Below are positions 8,849 through 19,232 of a stretch of 64,000 nt of DNA, one piece after another. This DNA comes from Geobacteraceae bacterium (GTDB lineage Bacteria > Desulfobacterota > Desulfuromonadia > Desulfuromonadales > BM103): NCBI GenBank assembly GCA_024641085.1, contig JAHEDT010000002.1, positions 124,001-188,000 of the forward strand, given 5' to 3'. The first letter of the stretch is position 1. Each line of letters begins with the position of its first letter. Both the position numbers and the translations under genes were made by a program. The notes under the pieces are model-generated. The model was not told the DNA's origin. It ran no database searches and saw only the letters and a list, made by a program, of their open reading frames with translations.

Positions 8849-9298
8849 GCCTGGAGTAGGCAGGGCGGCGATCCCGACGGCATCTTCACCGCCCTGGAGA
8901 GAGAATTCTTGAATTTACAGAATCGGCTCTGCGGGCTGGAATCAGGCGCCAGGACGGGACCGGCCATGGAGAATTCTGCAAGCATCGCCTCTGCCCGGCA
9001 TCCTGTCTCATTAGTCCAAGCTGAATGTGGATATGAACCGTCTCGGTCAGGGAATCATCTCAAAAACGGCGGAACCCCACTTAATATTTTAGGATTTACG
9101 TGCAGGCTGTGCCACCAACTGGTAAAGTTGCCAGGCCTGAGCAGGCATTGCGCCATCTCCGGAAGACTTCCGAGACATGCCCCCTGTATGCCTGACCTGA
9201 TCAGCATGCATGACCAGGTGTGCGACGGGCACATGATGTTGTCGACCTGTCATTTATAAGCCACGGCAGGCGGCCGCCTTTGCGACAAAGGAACAAGC
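8849..9298. other. intergenic region between divergent kinase and polyketide synthase genes
   Basis: No convincing gene is seen here on either strand. A long open frame across it on the plus strand (8756-9259) lacks protein-like character. The sequence just before 9299 supplies the AAAGGA ribosome site of the polyketide synthase. I see no clear -35/-10 pair for that gene. Confidence 0.5.
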
Positions 9299-10420
9299 AT
9301 GCCAGTCTGGATTCAGCAGATAGAGACCATGAACCCCGGGAAGATTTATACTCAGGAAGATATCAGCGCAAAAATGCTGGGGTGGATGGATGATGAGCGA
9401 GGCAAACGCATCATCCGGGCCCTCTACCAGAAATCCGGCATCGACACGCGTTACAGCGTGATCCATTCCTTCGACCAGGGTCTGCCGGGGGATTTCTTTC
9501 CACTGGAGTTGGATGGCCGGCGCCGTGAGCCAAGCACCGCTGAGCGCAACGCCCTATATACGCGGGAGTCGCATCGCTTGGCTGTAGAACTGGCCCACCA
9601 GGCGATTTCAAACTGCCCGATCATCGACAAAAACGACATCACGCATGTTATCACCGTGTCCTGTACCGGCTTCTGCAATCCCGGGCCAGACTACCATATC
9701 GTCAATGAGCTCGGCCTCTCTCAGGCCACCCAACGCTACAATCTTGGCTTCATGGGCTGCTATGCCGCATTACCAGGACTGCACATGGCCCAACAGTTCT
9801 GCGAAGCGCGGGCCGATGCCGTGGTCCTGGTGCTCAGCCTAGAACTCTGCAGCCTGCACCTGCAACTGGACGGCACAGAAGATACCATGCTCGCCAATTC
9901 TCTGTTTGCTGATGGAGCGGCGGCAGCGATTGTCAGTGCCCGCCCCCCCCTGGCCGACCAAAACTGTTATCGACTTGACGCGTTCCATTCAAGCCTTATA
10001 ACGAGCGGCAAGGGCGATATGGCCTGGACCATCGGCGACCGTGGCTTTGATATCGCCCTGTCGAGTTACGTGCCGAAAATTATCGGCGCCAATATTCAAA
10101 GTGCGATCATGCCGCTGTTGGCGACCCGCAATTTCAGCCTGGCAGATATCCAAACATGGGCCATTCACCCTGGCGGGCGAGCGATCGTCGACAAGGTCGC
10201 CAAGAGTCTCGCCCTCAATGAGGTCCAGGTTTCTGCTTCGCGTAAAATTCTAAGCAAGTTCGGCAATATGAGCAGCGCCACGATCCTTTTTGTCCTGCAG
10301 GAAATTCTCAACCACCCTGAGGCTCCCGGCCAGGAAGAGGTCTGTGCCATGGCCTTCGGTCCTGGCCTGACGGTTGAAATGGCCCTGCTGCAGGCACGGC
10401 GGCCGGACAGACAGTCGTAG
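9299..10420 (+). CDS. type III polyketide synthase (chalcone synthase family)
   Basis: A 373-residue protein, the usual length for type III PKS. The Cys-His-Asn triad is visible: Cys154 in GFMGCYAAL, His in WAIHPGG, and Asn in SKFGNMSSAT. Such homodimeric ketosynthases extend an acyl-CoA starter with malonyl-CoA and cyclise it to alkylresorcinols, alkylpyrones or phloroglucinols. The product cannot be read from sequence. A UbiE-like methyltransferase gene follows on the same strand after 303 bp and may methylate the product, perhaps giving a phenolic lipid or quinone-like molecule (inference). The start has AAAGGA 6 bases upstream. Confidence 0.92.
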   Translation: MPVWIQQIETMNPGKIYTQEDISAKMLGWMDDERGKRIIRALYQKSGIDTRYSVIHSFDQGLPGDFFPLELDGRRREPSTAERNALYTRESHRLAVELAHQAISNCPIIDKNDITHVITVSCTGFCNPGPDYHIVNELGLSQATQRYNLGFMGCYAALPGLHMAQQFCEARADAVVLVLSLELCSLHLQLDGTEDTMLANSLFADGAAAAIVSARPPLADQNCYRLDAFHSSLITSGKGDMAWTIGDRGFDIALSSYVPKIIGANIQSAIMPLLATRNFSLADIQTWAIHPGGRAIVDKVAKSLALNEVQVSASRKILSKFGNMSSATILFVLQEILNHPEAPGQEEVCAMAFGPGLTVEMALLQARRPDRQS

Positions 10421-10723
10421 CGCGGGGCGGCGGCCACCCTCTCCACTTTGGCCTGACAATTGCCGCCAAGAGGGGGCGACCCGGGTAACGTCCTCTCCTC
10501 TCCGGCGAGCGGGGCACGGCCAGTTTCGAGCTCCTGTACGAGGAGCCCTGACACGTCGCAGGACAAGCAAGGACAATGGACTTTGAGGCTGATCTGGCAC
10601 TCAGGGGTGGCGTGCCTCGGAGCATTATTGTCGTGGGGACACCATTGAGATCGCCCAAGGGACTTCTACAAGAGCTCGAGCCTGAACTGACCAGGGCTGA
10701 TTTGGCCTGAACGGGAGAAGACC
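10421..10723. other. 303-bp gap between polyketide synthase and methyltransferase
   Basis: No gene is recognised. A small inverted repeat (CTCCT-GTACG-AGGAG) occurs near 10530, without a T-tract. The end of the gap supplies a GGGAG ribosome site for the methyltransferase. Confidence 0.45.
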
Positions 10724-11539
10724 ATGACGAGAACCCGCAGATTTTCCATGAAAATCAGGGACCATATTCATGCTCCGGAAAGCAAGCGCGCCTATAACGT
10801 CCAGCATTTCAGCGTAGCGGCCAGCCGCTACGATTTTGCCACCCGGGCCATCTCGCTCGGTCGTGACGCCGCATGGAAGAAACTGATGGTCGCGGCCCTG
10901 CCAGACTTGTCGGATCCGTTCTGTGTTGACTTGGCCTGCGGCACGGGCGATATCGCCTTCCTCTTGGCGGGGAAATACCCTCAGGGACAGATCCTCGGTA
11001 TCGACCTGACCGAGCCGATGCTGGACCTGGCCATGGCTCGCAACCACTGCCAGCGAGTCACCTTTCTCCTGCAAGATATGGCGGAGACCGGTTTACCCGA
11101 CGCCTGCGCTGATATCGTCACCGGCAGCTATGCTATTCGAAATGCGCCCGAACTGCGGCAGGCGTTCAGGGAAATCGATCGGATTCTCAAGCCGTCCGGC
11201 GTCGTGGCGCTGCTCGATTTCTCCAAGCCGCCGCACCGTTTTTTGCAACGCCTGCAGCTGTTCATTTTAAAATATTGGTGCGGCTTCTGGGGGATGGTTC
11301 TGCATGGCAATCCAGAGGTGCATGCCTACATTGCCGCCAGCCTCGCTTGTTTTCCGAACCGCGAACAGTTGCGCGCCCTGATTGAAGAAAACGGCCTGAT
11401 CGTCAGCCATTCGCAACGATTTTATTTTGGGGTTCTCGAGCTGCTGGTACTGTCCAAGCCGCAAACCAAGGGGGCCGCGGCAGAAGGGGGACGTTCTGAG
11501 CCTGACAGCGGATCTGACGACAGCAGAACGGGACAGTGA
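10724..11539 (+). CDS. UbiE/MenG-like class I SAM methyltransferase
   Basis: A 271-residue protein with the UbiE fold. The SAM-binding motif I is DLACGTGDIAF, followed by GIDLTEPML, then DMAETGLPDACADIVTGSYAIRN and DRILKPSGVVALLDFSKP, all typical of the UbiE/COQ5 group. The C-terminal 25 residues are polar and probably disordered. UbiE methylates ubiquinone or menaquinone precursors. Placed after a type III PKS rather than with men/ubi genes, it may instead act on a polyketide-derived resorcinol or quinone. The start is supported by CGGGAGAAGACC. It converges with the EF-G gene. Confidence 0.85.
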   Translation: MTRTRRFSMKIRDHIHAPESKRAYNVQHFSVAASRYDFATRAISLGRDAAWKKLMVAALPDLSDPFCVDLACGTGDIAFLLAGKYPQGQILGIDLTEPMLDLAMARNHCQRVTFLLQDMAETGLPDACADIVTGSYAIRNAPELRQAFREIDRILKPSGVVALLDFSKPPHRFLQRLQLFILKYWCGFWGMVLHGNPEVHAYIAASLACFPNREQLRALIEENGLIVSHSQRFYFGVLELLVLSKPQTKGAAAEGGRSEPDSGSDDSRTGQ

Positions 11540-11593
11540 CGAACAGCCTCCTGTCCCGCGCCAAAAGGCCATGGTTAAGCTCGCCAACAAGGC

Positions 11594-13660
11594 CTACTTC
11601 AGACCATACCTCACCAGCACAGCGTCCGGTGCCCGGTCGTAATGACTGAACTCCATGGTAAAGGACCCGCGCCCCTGGGTGGAACTGCGCAGCTCGGTCA
11701 TGTAGCCGAACATCTCCGCAAGCGGGATGAGGGCCCGGACGATATCGACGACCTCACGGGATTCCATCCCCTCGACGCGGCCGCGTTTCTGCTGGAGGGT
11801 GCCCATGACCTTGCCCGAGAATTCGTGCGGGGAGGTAATTTCCAGGGCCATCACCGGTTCAAGAAGAATCGGCCCGGCAGAGCGTACCGCCATGGTGAAA
11901 CCGCGCTGGGCGGCAGCCCGCACACCAAGAACGGTGGTCTCCCCGTGAGTGATCGGGACCTGTTCGACGATGACGCTCAGGTCGACCATGGGGTAGCCGA
12001 TCTGAACTCCGGACTGCGTGGCCATGCGCAGCGTTTCTTCCAGAGCGGCCCGGAGGTCGGCACTTAGAATGTCCGTGTCGCCGGTCGGCAGAACGATCTC
12101 GACTCCGGAACCACGCTCGCGCGGGGAGATCCGCAGGCTGACCTCGCCACGCTGATATTTGCCGTCGATTTCCCGCTCGAAACACTCGGTGTGAACAGCT
12201 TCGCCGGAGATGCTCTCCCGATAGACGACCTGCGGCTGGCCGGCATTGACCTGGACGCCGAAGTCTTCAGCCAGGCGCCGGATCACCACTTCGAGATGCA
12301 GCTCCCCCATGCCGGTCAGAACCGTCTGTCCGGTATCCTCATCTTCGCGAACCCGGAAGGTCGGGTCCTCCCACTGGAGTTTCTCCAGGGACAGGAGCAG
12401 CCTGTCGCGGTCCTGGATCTGCTTCGGCTCCACAGCCAGCGAGACCACGGGCTCGGGGATAGAGAGTCCGGCGAGCAGCAGCGGCTGTTCCACTGTGCAG
12501 AGCGTGTCCCCGGTCAATGCCTCCTTGAGCCCGGCGGCGGCAACGATATCGCCGGCCCGGGCGGTATCGATCCGCTCGCGTTTGTGGGCATGCATGCGGA
12601 ACAGGCGGGCTGCGCGTTCCTGAACGTTGCGGTTGCTGTTCATCACGGTGTCTCCAGCCTTGAGCTCACCGGAATAGATGCGCAGATAAGTCAGCTTGCG
12701 CCCCTCGTCGGAGAGGACCTTGAAGGCCAGGGCACAGAGCGCTCCGGAGGGGTCGCAGGGCAGCAACAGGTCTTCTGCATTGCCAGGTTGATGAGCCTTG
12801 ACCGGTGGTAGATCAAGAGGCGAGGGAAGAAGGTCCCTGACCGCATCAAGAACCGGCTGAACCCCCTTGTTGCGGAGGGCCGAGCCGAGGAACACCGGGA
12901 AGAGCTGCCCGGCCAGCACGCCCCTGCGCAGAGCCGGAAGGATCCGCTCCGCGGCGATCGTTTTGCCCTCCAGGAAGTCGGCGAGCAGTTCATCATCCCA
13001 GTCGGCCGCGGCTTCCACCAACGCTTCGCGCGCCTCGGCAACCACCGCCTTGAGATCGTCGGCAACCGGCAGGCAGGCGACCGCCGCACCGAATTCGCCC
13101 TCGTCGAAGGTCAACTCGCAGCCTTCGAGCAGATCGATGACACTGTGGAAGTCACCCTCCTCGCCCACCGGCAGCTGCATCAATACCGTTCGGGCGCCAA
13201 GGCGCACCTGCATCTGCTCGAGGACCTTGCGGTAGTCGGCACCGACCCGATCCATCTTGTTGATCAGGCAGATGCGCGGCACACCATAGCGATCGGCCTG
13301 ATGCCAGACCGACTCGCTCTGTGGCTGCACGCCTTCAACGGCGCTGAAAATGGCAACCGCTCCGTCGAGAACGCGCAGGGAACGTTCCACTTCGATGGTG
13401 AAATCGATGTGCCCGGGGGTGTCGATCAGGTTGATCCAGATGTCCTGCCAGCGACAGGTCGTGCTGGTGGCAGTGATGGTGATGCCGCGGTCCTGCTCCT
13501 GGGCCATCCAGTCCATCGTCGCCATGCCGTCGTGAACCTCGCCCAGCTTGTGAATCTCGCCGGAGTAATAGAGGATACGCTCCGAGACCGTGGTCTTTCC
13601 GGCATCGATATGCGAGATAATCCCGATATTACGAATCTGGCTGAGGGCTGGCTGGCTCAT
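11594..13660 (-). CDS. fusA: elongation factor G paralogue
   Basis: A 688-residue translational GTPase. The P-loop (HIDAGKTT), DTPGH and NKMD motifs of the G domain are present, with domains II-V in normal order and the C-terminal [15 protein letters not shown] signature. Family length is about 690. It is not in an rpsL-rpsG-tuf context but is the last gene of an operon with a chemoreceptor, so this is probably a second EF-G rather than the housekeeping copy. It may serve in ribosome recycling or under stress (inference). The gap to the upstream gene is 30 bp. Confidence 0.92.
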   Translation of the reverse strand: MSQPALSQIRNIGIISHIDAGKTTVSERILYYSGEIHKLGEVHDGMATMDWMAQEQDRGITITATSTTCRWQDIWINLIDTPGHIDFTIEVERSLRVLDGAVAIFSAVEGVQPQSESVWHQADRYGVPRICLINKMDRVGADYRKVLEQMQVRLGARTVLMQLPVGEEGDFHSVIDLLEGCELTFDEGEFGAAVACLPVADDLKAVVAEAREALVEAAADWDDELLADFLEGKTIAAERILPALRRGVLAGQLFPVFLGSALRNKGVQPVLDAVRDLLPSPLDLPPVKAHQPGNAEDLLLPCDPSGALCALAFKVLSDEGRKLTYLRIYSGELKAGDTVMNSNRNVQERAARLFRMHAHKRERIDTARAGDIVAAAGLKEALTGDTLCTVEQPLLLAGLSIPEPVVSLAVEPKQIQDRDRLLLSLEKLQWEDPTFRVREDEDTGQTVLTGMGELHLEVVIRRLAEDFGVQVNAGQPQVVYRESISGEAVHTECFEREIDGKYQRGEVSLRISPRERGSGVEIVLPTGDTDILSADLRAALEETLRMATQSGVQIGYPMVDLSVIVEQVPITHGETTVLGVRAAAQRGFTMAVRSAGPILLEPVMALEITSPHEFSGKVMGTLQQKRGRVEGMESREVVDIVRALIPLAEMFGYMTELRSSTQGRGSFTMEFSHYDRAPDAVLVRYGLK

Positions 13661-13690
13661 GTTGGTTCCGCCGTCGGCAAGGGTTCGCGG

Positions 13691-15526
13691 TCAGCCCGCG
13701 TAACCTTTGCGGATCAGGTACAGGTCATCCATGTTGAGGTTGTTGAGTTGGAAATATTCACGCTCCAGCTCTTCGACGTAGAAACGGTCGAGGCCGCTGT
13801 TGTCTAGAAAATCCTCGCGCAGACCGGCATCACGCTCGGCAATGATCCTCGGCAGCAGGTTGTGCAGGTAAATCGCTTCCTTCTTGATGTTCATCACGAC
13901 GTTGTGGAACTGGGCCAGCGGGATATCGCCGGTGTAGATCCCCTTGCTGTAAAGCTCGTCAGCCACCTCGACCAGCAGGGCTTCCTGCTCCACCCGGGTG
14001 TTGTACTTGGAATAGAAGTTGCGGATGCGCTCCTTGACGTGGGCCTGCAGGACCACAGTGAGCCGCTCCTGCTTACCGAGGACGCGCAGCTGGTCGGCGA
14101 GCGCCTTGATCGTCAGCCGGCTGTCCTCGATCAGCCCCAGGCCTTGGTGCAGGCAGACGACTTTTTTGCGGCCGAAGTGGCCAAGATACTTGTTTTCGAA
14201 CACCCGGTTGAAGAACAGCTCCGACCAGAGTTTCGGGTCCAGCTCATCAAAGGCCTTCTTGTTGCCCAACAGGCTGCGGATATGCTCTTCGCCGAAGTTG
14301 ACGTTCTCCATGAAGGCCAGCTGGTTGATCACCGCCGAAGTGTTGTCGTAGCGGTCGAAATAAGTGATGATATAGGAAAAATGTTCGAGCAGGGCGAGGT
14401 CGGCGCCCTCATGGATTTTTTCGTCGCAGGCCTTGCCGGTCTCGAGGAGGATATGCTCGAAGGTGTGATCACGGTTTTCACTCGCCTGACGCTTGGCATG
14501 CAAAAGCAGGGACATGTCCTCTGAATTGATGCTGGCATCGATCTGCGCTTCGGCAAAGAAAATGCCCTCCAGCACCTGCCGGGTTTCCGCCAGGTAATCC
14601 TGTTCATCCAGATCGACCAGCTTGTCGTGCTTGAGCATCTTGTCGAGCGTGTAGAAGAGCGCCGCAGGGATTTTGTTGCGCACCGACAGTGTTTTCAGAC
14701 GGGTCAGGCGGGCATTCTCCATCTGATTGATGCTCCCCTTGAGGTTGCATTCGATCAGGATGTTCTTGTACTCGTCGACAATCCGCTGATTGTCGGGATG
14801 CTTGTACATGACGTCAATCCGTATGCGCTCCTGCTGGTACTTGTCGATCTTCAGGTCATCGGCCAATTCCTGCAGTTTTTCGAATTCATAATCAGGAATG
14901 CTCTTGTATTCGAAATAGAGCTCCTTGAAGACATCATGGTACTTCTTGTGCTTTTTATTGATCAGCTTGATCAGGTAGAGCGAACTGCGATGACCGAGCA
15001 TGCTGTAGATCTCGTCAACCAGCTCCGAGTCATCGCCAAGCCCGACATGGATGGAACGTTTGAGGGTTTTGCCGAGCAGTCGGGCGATACTCTCCTGCTG
15101 CTCCTGCAGCTGGCCTGAGAATGACCCGGTGACGAAGAAGAAATAGTTGACTGTGGCATTGCCCTCGAAGAAAAGCTGCTCGCAGCTGCTCTGGCCCTCG
15201 GTCTTCGGGGTGAAGTCCAGTTGGCTGCCATCGCCCTTGTAGAAGGTCCCGTACAGGACCAGACGGTTGCGCACGTCGGTTTTCGCCAGGTCCGAAAGCG
15301 GCTGGTCGACTCCGAACATGTACTCGCAGAAGGAGCCGCCGTTGCCGCGGTGGCTGACCTGTTCAGGCTGCAGGATGAACTCGTTGCCCGGCGAGAAAAA
15401 GCGCAGTCTGTCGCTGGACGGCTCGAAGAAATACCGGCTGTAGGCGTCACGCGACGCCGCCATCGCGAAATATTCGATGGTATCGTCGAGGTGACCGTGC
15501 AGGCGAATTTCCTGGTGCTTAGGCAT
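13691..15526 (-). CDS. conserved hypothetical protein (possibly TIGR04442 family)
   Basis: A 611-residue soluble protein with no signal peptide or membrane helix. It is rich in charged helical segments (for example KLINKKHKKYHD and ELADDLKIDKYQQERIRID), suggesting an extended alpha-helical scaffold. It reminds me of a deltaproteobacterial family of about 600 residues (TIGR04442), but I cannot confirm that. It follows a PhnP-like hydrolase gene with a stop/start overlap region: a TTG at 15541 overlaps the upstream stop, while the ATG at 15526 is the more usual start and was chosen. Function unknown. The operon with a chemoreceptor hints at a signalling role. Confidence 0.7.
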   Translation of the reverse strand: MPKHQEIRLHGHLDDTIEYFAMAASRDAYSRYFFEPSSDRLRFFSPGNEFILQPEQVSHRGNGGSFCEYMFGVDQPLSDLAKTDVRNRLVLYGTFYKGDGSQLDFTPKTEGQSSCEQLFFEGNATVNYFFFVTGSFSGQLQEQQESIARLLGKTLKRSIHVGLGDDSELVDEIYSMLGHRSSLYLIKLINKKHKKYHDVFKELYFEYKSIPDYEFEKLQELADDLKIDKYQQERIRIDVMYKHPDNQRIVDEYKNILIECNLKGSINQMENARLTRLKTLSVRNKIPAALFYTLDKMLKHDKLVDLDEQDYLAETRQVLEGIFFAEAQIDASINSEDMSLLLHAKRQASENRDHTFEHILLETGKACDEKIHEGADLALLEHFSYIITYFDRYDNTSAVINQLAFMENVNFGEEHIRSLLGNKKAFDELDPKLWSELFFNRVFENKYLGHFGRKKVVCLHQGLGLIEDSRLTIKALADQLRVLGKQERLTVVLQAHVKERIRNFYSKYNTRVEQEALLVEVADELYSKGIYTGDIPLAQFHNVVMNIKKEAIYLHNLLPRIIAERDAGLREDFLDNSGLDRFYVEELEREYFQLNNLNMDDLYLIRKGYAG

Positions 15527-15537
15527 AACGTCCGTTC

Positions 15538-16326
15538 TCAAATGGCTGGCAACGGCACTGTCAGAGTCTGTCCATCATAGGCAAATTCGACCCCCGCCGG
15601 AAGACTGGCGGCATGCCGTGGGTAATCGATATCATGGGTGAGGTGGGTCAGCAGGGTCCTCGGAACCCGCAATTGCCCGGCCACCTCGATCGCTTCGCTG
15701 ATGCTGAAGTGCGACTCGTGCCCGCGAAACCTCAAGGCATCGATGACCAGCACCTCCAGTCCCTGCAGCAAACTCCAGGATGGGTCCGGGATAGCGCTGC
15801 AGTCGACCACGTAGGCCAGGTTGCCGACCCGGTAGCCGAGCGATTCCCCCGAGCCATGCACCAGGGGGATCGGGGTCACTCTCTGTCCGAAGAGCTCAAA
15901 GGGCCCGGTCACCTCGTTGACCTGCAGGCGCGGCCGGTAGCCCGGCACATCGATATCGCTGAAAATGTAACTGAACAGCCCCTGAATCCGCTCAAGCACG
16001 CCAGGTGCGGCATACACCGGAATGGCCCGGCCGGAGACCAGGGTAAAGGTGCGCAGATCATCTATGCCGTGCACATGGTCGGCATGGGCGTGGGTATAAA
16101 GTACACTGTCAACCTGTTCGATCCCCTCGCGCAGGGCCTGTTGGCGGAAATCCGTCGCCGTGTCGATCAGAATCTTTTGTCCGGACCATTCGAAGAGGGC
16201 GCTGCAGCGGGTCCTGTTGTTGCGTGGTTCGGTCGACCTGCAGACGACACAATGGCAGCCGAGCACGGGGACGCCGGTACTGGTCCCCGAGCCCAGGATC
16301 GTCAGCTTGAGAACCGGCGAGGTCAT
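15538..16326 (-). CDS. metallo-beta-lactamase-fold phosphodiesterase (PhnP-like)
   Basis: A 262-residue protein with the fold's metal motif [11 protein letters not shown], the early [13 protein letters not shown] loop typical of PhnP/RNase Z-like enzymes, then VVDCS and a late HLTHDID metal ligand. The CHCVVC cysteines after the first loop match the structural Zn site seen in PhnP. PhnP hydrolyses cyclic phosphodiesters. The substrate here is unknown because no phn genes are nearby. The start overlaps the stop of the chemoreceptor gene by 4 bases, so the two are translationally coupled. Confidence 0.85.
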   Translation of the reverse strand: MTSPVLKLTILGSGTSTGVPVLGCHCVVCRSTEPRNNRTRCSALFEWSGQKILIDTATDFRQQALREGIEQVDSVLYTHAHADHVHGIDDLRTFTLVSGRAIPVYAAPGVLERIQGLFSYIFSDIDVPGYRPRLQVNEVTGPFELFGQRVTPIPLVHGSGESLGYRVGNLAYVVDCSAIPDPSWSLLQGLEVLVIDALRFRGHESHFSISEAIEVAGQLRVPRTLLTHLTHDIDYPRHAASLPAGVEFAYDGQTLTVPLPAI

Positions 16327-18686
16327 ATCTTGAAGACCCCGACCTCTTCTTCCAGGGCGGCAGTCAAGCGCGTCAGGGTTTCCACCACATGGTCCAGTTC
16401 CGCCGTCCGGCCGGCGTTGTTCTCGGCAACCTTGTGGACGCTGCCGACCGCATCAACAACCTCCCGGCTCCTGCTGGTCAGCTCACGGGTCGCGTCATCG
16501 ATCACCGTGATCATGGAACGTATCTGTTCCATGCTCGCGTTGATCTGTCGGCTCCCCTTGGCCTGCTCCCCTGTGCTCTGCTTGCCGTGAGCGGCAATGT
16601 CGCGCATCGATTCGGCACCCTCAGCAAGCTGGCGGGCACCGGTAGTCTGCTGGTTGATCGCCGAGGAAATCTGCTCAAGCATTGACGCCACCTGGTTGAT
16701 CGAATCGGTGACCTGGCGGCTGCCGCGGGACTGCTCTTCAGTGGCCCGGACAATCCCGTTGACCTGCTCCATCGCCTTGAGAGTGCTGTTGCGAATCTTC
16801 TCCAGGGCATCGCTCGAATCCTTGGAGCGTTTGACCTCATCGTAGACCTGGTCGCTGCCGGCCTTCATCGCGATCACCGCCTCCTGGGTACCCTCCTGAA
16901 GGTTGGCAATGATCGTGCCGATCTCCCGAGTGGAAATCGCGGTTCGCTCGGCCAACTCCCGAATCTCGTCGGCCACAACCGCAAAGCCTTTGCCGTGCTC
17001 ACCGGCCTGGGCAGCGATGATCGCAGCATTCAGGGCAAGCAGGCTGGTCTGATCAGCCACCTCGTCGATGACGGTGAGAATCTTGCCGATGGCGCTCGAT
17101 TGGTTCCCCAGCTCCATGATCGCCGCACTGGCCCGGTCGACGGTCTGGCGGATCGACTCGATCCCGCGGATCGTTTCGTTGACCGTCTGCATGCCACGTT
17201 GGGCGTCTTCCGCCGCTTCGCTGGCGAGTTTACTGGTCTGAACGGCGTTTTCCTCGATCTCCTTGATCGAGGCGTCCATCTCCAGCATCGAGGAGACCGT
17301 CACCTCGGTGGAGGAGGAGAGGATGCCGACATTCTCGGCGACTTCCTGGCTGGCCACCGACATCTCGTTGATTGAACTGGAGACCTCATCGACCGTGGCG
17401 AAGAGCTTCTCCATCTGCGAAGCGATCTCCTCGATCGTGGCCCCCAGCTCCAGGGTCGCCGACGAGCTCTCTTCGACTGAACTGACCAGGTTGCCGGTAC
17501 TTTCGGCGATGCCCCCGGCCGCTTCGTCAATGCCTTCGATCGCCCTGGAAGACTCCTCCAGGGCCTGCGACTGGCGAACGGCACCATCCATGACCTCGTG
17601 AGAGGATGTGCGAATCTGTTCGTTGGCCTTGGCCAAGTCGCCGGTCACATCACGAATCCGGCCGACCATGTCACGCTGCCGGGCCAGGAAGCTGTTGAAG
17701 CATTCGGACAGTTCGCCGACCTCGTCGGAACTGCGCACCGCGAGCTCGCGGGTCAGGTCTCCGCCACCGGCAGAGATTTCGCGCAGGTTTGCAACGACCG
17801 CGCGTAGAGGGCGAATGATCCCGGCCGATACGAGCAGCCCGACCAACACCGAGATGAAGCCGGCAATCAACGCAGTGATCAGCAAGGACTTCTGCACTTG
17901 ATGCTTGGCGGCATCGAACTTGGTGATGTCGAGGGCCATCAACACGCCGCGACCCATACCACCAACCGAATTGCGGAAGATGCGGTTCTTGCGCCCATCG
18001 ATTAAGGGTTCGTATTCTGTCGAATTGAGAGTGGCGGCCAGGTCGAGAGAGTTCATGTCCGGGGAAGTGCTGGCATAGACACCCGTCTCATCGTAGAAAG
18101 CGATCTCCATGCGGCTGAGAGTTTTCAGACGCTTGGCCAACAGGTTGTCGAAGTAGGCAACCCCGACCAAGTGACCGATCGGATCACCATACATGCTGAT
18201 CGGGGCAGCCACGACCAGCGCCATGCGTCCGTCGAACAGACCGTTCTCGTCGTACGCTTCACCCTGCATGCTGGCCTCGATGACCGGGTGCTCGATCCCG
18301 GATGTGGCAGGGATTTCTTGGTTCCCCCGGTAGAACCCACGGAAAAGTCGGTCACCCTCTTTGTTGAGGACCTGGATCTGATCGAACGGCAGATGATCCA
18401 TGTCGTCGAGCAGGCTGACCAGTTGCGAGTTGTCGCCGCTCGTGCCGGCAGAATAGACGGCGTTGACCATAAACGGGTTGCTGGCCAGCAGCTGGACGAT
18501 CGTCAGATTCTCCGCCGAGATGCCGTTGGTGGTCTGTTCGATAAAGTTCTCCGAGTCCTGGGCACGCACCTGCATCTGGGATTCGAGTTCTCCAGCGATC
18601 ATGCTGCCTGCCAGCCAGAGGGACAGCACCAGGGGAATGACTCCCACGGAAACCAGGGCTAAAAGTATTTTCGACCGCAACCTCAT
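16323..18686 (-). CDS. methyl-accepting chemotaxis protein with Cache-type sensor
   Basis: A 787-residue chemoreceptor: N-terminal transmembrane helix (about 7-28), a large periplasmic sensor region resembling a Cache domain (to about 265), a second helix (about 270-292), HAMP, and a long coiled-coil signalling domain. The hairpin tip reads [43 protein letters not shown], of which only the part [20 protein letters not shown] is needed for recognition. It should bind a small extracellular ligand and control CheA. It heads a four-gene minus-strand operon. Confidence 0.93.
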   Translation of the reverse strand: MRLRSKILLALVSVGVIPLVLSLWLAGSMIAGELESQMQVRAQDSENFIEQTTNGISAENLTIVQLLASNPFMVNAVYSAGTSGDNSQLVSLLDDMDHLPFDQIQVLNKEGDRLFRGFYRGNQEIPATSGIEHPVIEASMQGEAYDENGLFDGRMALVVAAPISMYGDPIGHLVGVAYFDNLLAKRLKTLSRMEIAFYDETGVYASTSPDMNSLDLAATLNSTEYEPLIDGRKNRIFRNSVGGMGRGVLMALDITKFDAAKHQVQKSLLITALIAGFISVLVGLLVSAGIIRPLRAVVANLREISAGGGDLTRELAVRSSDEVGELSECFNSFLARQRDMVGRIRDVTGDLAKANEQIRTSSHEVMDGAVRQSQALEESSRAIEGIDEAAGGIAESTGNLVSSVEESSSATLELGATIEEIASQMEKLFATVDEVSSSINEMSVASQEVAENVGILSSSTEVTVSSMLEMDASIKEIEENAVQTSKLASEAAEDAQRGMQTVNETIRGIESIRQTVDRASAAIMELGNQSSAIGKILTVIDEVADQTSLLALNAAIIAAQAGEHGKGFAVVADEIRELAERTAISTREIGTIIANLQEGTQEAVIAMKAGSDQVYDEVKRSKDSSDALEKIRNSTLKAMEQVNGIVRATEEQSRGSRQVTDSINQVASMLEQISSAINQQTTGARQLAEGAESMRDIAAHGKQSTGEQAKGSRQINASMEQIRSMITVIDDATRELTSRSREVVDAVGSVHKVAENNAGRTAELDHVVETLTRLTAALEEEVGVFKI

Positions 18687-19232
18687 ATATTCAACGTCCT
18701 TCCTTGACGACCATCACGGTCGATTACCATAAAACATTCCGGTTGCTCCGGTGAGGGAAAGCTCTCCCTGGGGGAGACTCTGCCTGGGCAGAGGTCAAGC
18801 GGCCACAGAAAGCCCGTGACTTGACTCTCCTCCAAAACCAACAATGTAGAGTAGCAAACAAGCACGACAAAACTCAACAATCAACTGCAGGAGCTGGGAT
18901 CAGCACCAGGGCGGCAGACAGACGGGTTTCATCTGGCCCAGGCGGAGGCAGAGACCGACCGGCGGCAGACTCAAACCACTGAGCCGGTTGCCGAAATTGG
19001 CGAGTTGCGTTATCTTTGCCTTCAGCAAAGCGGGGATCTTCCGTTCTGCAGACAACATATTTTTGCATATAGACGAGTTAATGAGTTGCACTCGATTGAG
19101 AGATGGGTTAAGTTCGCCGCCTTCTTGCACCTCATTTCAAGCTCTCTTATGTAGAGCCTCTCTCCGCACCTGACTTTCACATGGCCCGGCCCCGGCCGGG
19201 CTTTTCGCGTACAGCAGAACACAAGGAAGCAC
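18687..19232. other. 546-bp divergent intergenic region with structured leaders
   Basis: This gap lies between the chemoreceptor (minus) and the DEAD-box helicase (plus). No gene is recognised. On the minus side there are short hairpins before the chemoreceptor start (TCTGCC-CA-GGCAGA and CGACC-GTGAT-GGTCG). On the plus side a GC-rich segment around 18930-18995 ends in GAGCCGGTTGCCGAAATT, which can fold, and a terminator-like hairpin lies just before the helicase. A long regulated 5' leader for the helicase is likely. Confidence 0.4.
19185..19205 (+). terminator. terminator-like hairpin in the helicase 5' leader
   Basis: CCCGGC-CCCG-GCCGGG is followed by CTTTT, 28 bases before the DEAD-box helicase start. 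It could attenuate helicase transcription or end a short upstream RNA. The T-tract is short, so efficiency is uncertain. Confidence 0.45.

Noticed and set aside
8756-9259. 167-codon open frame on the plus strand before the polyketide synthase
   Set aside because: Amino-acid composition is not protein-like, no ribosome site is visible, and it overlaps the minus-strand kinase leader and promoter.
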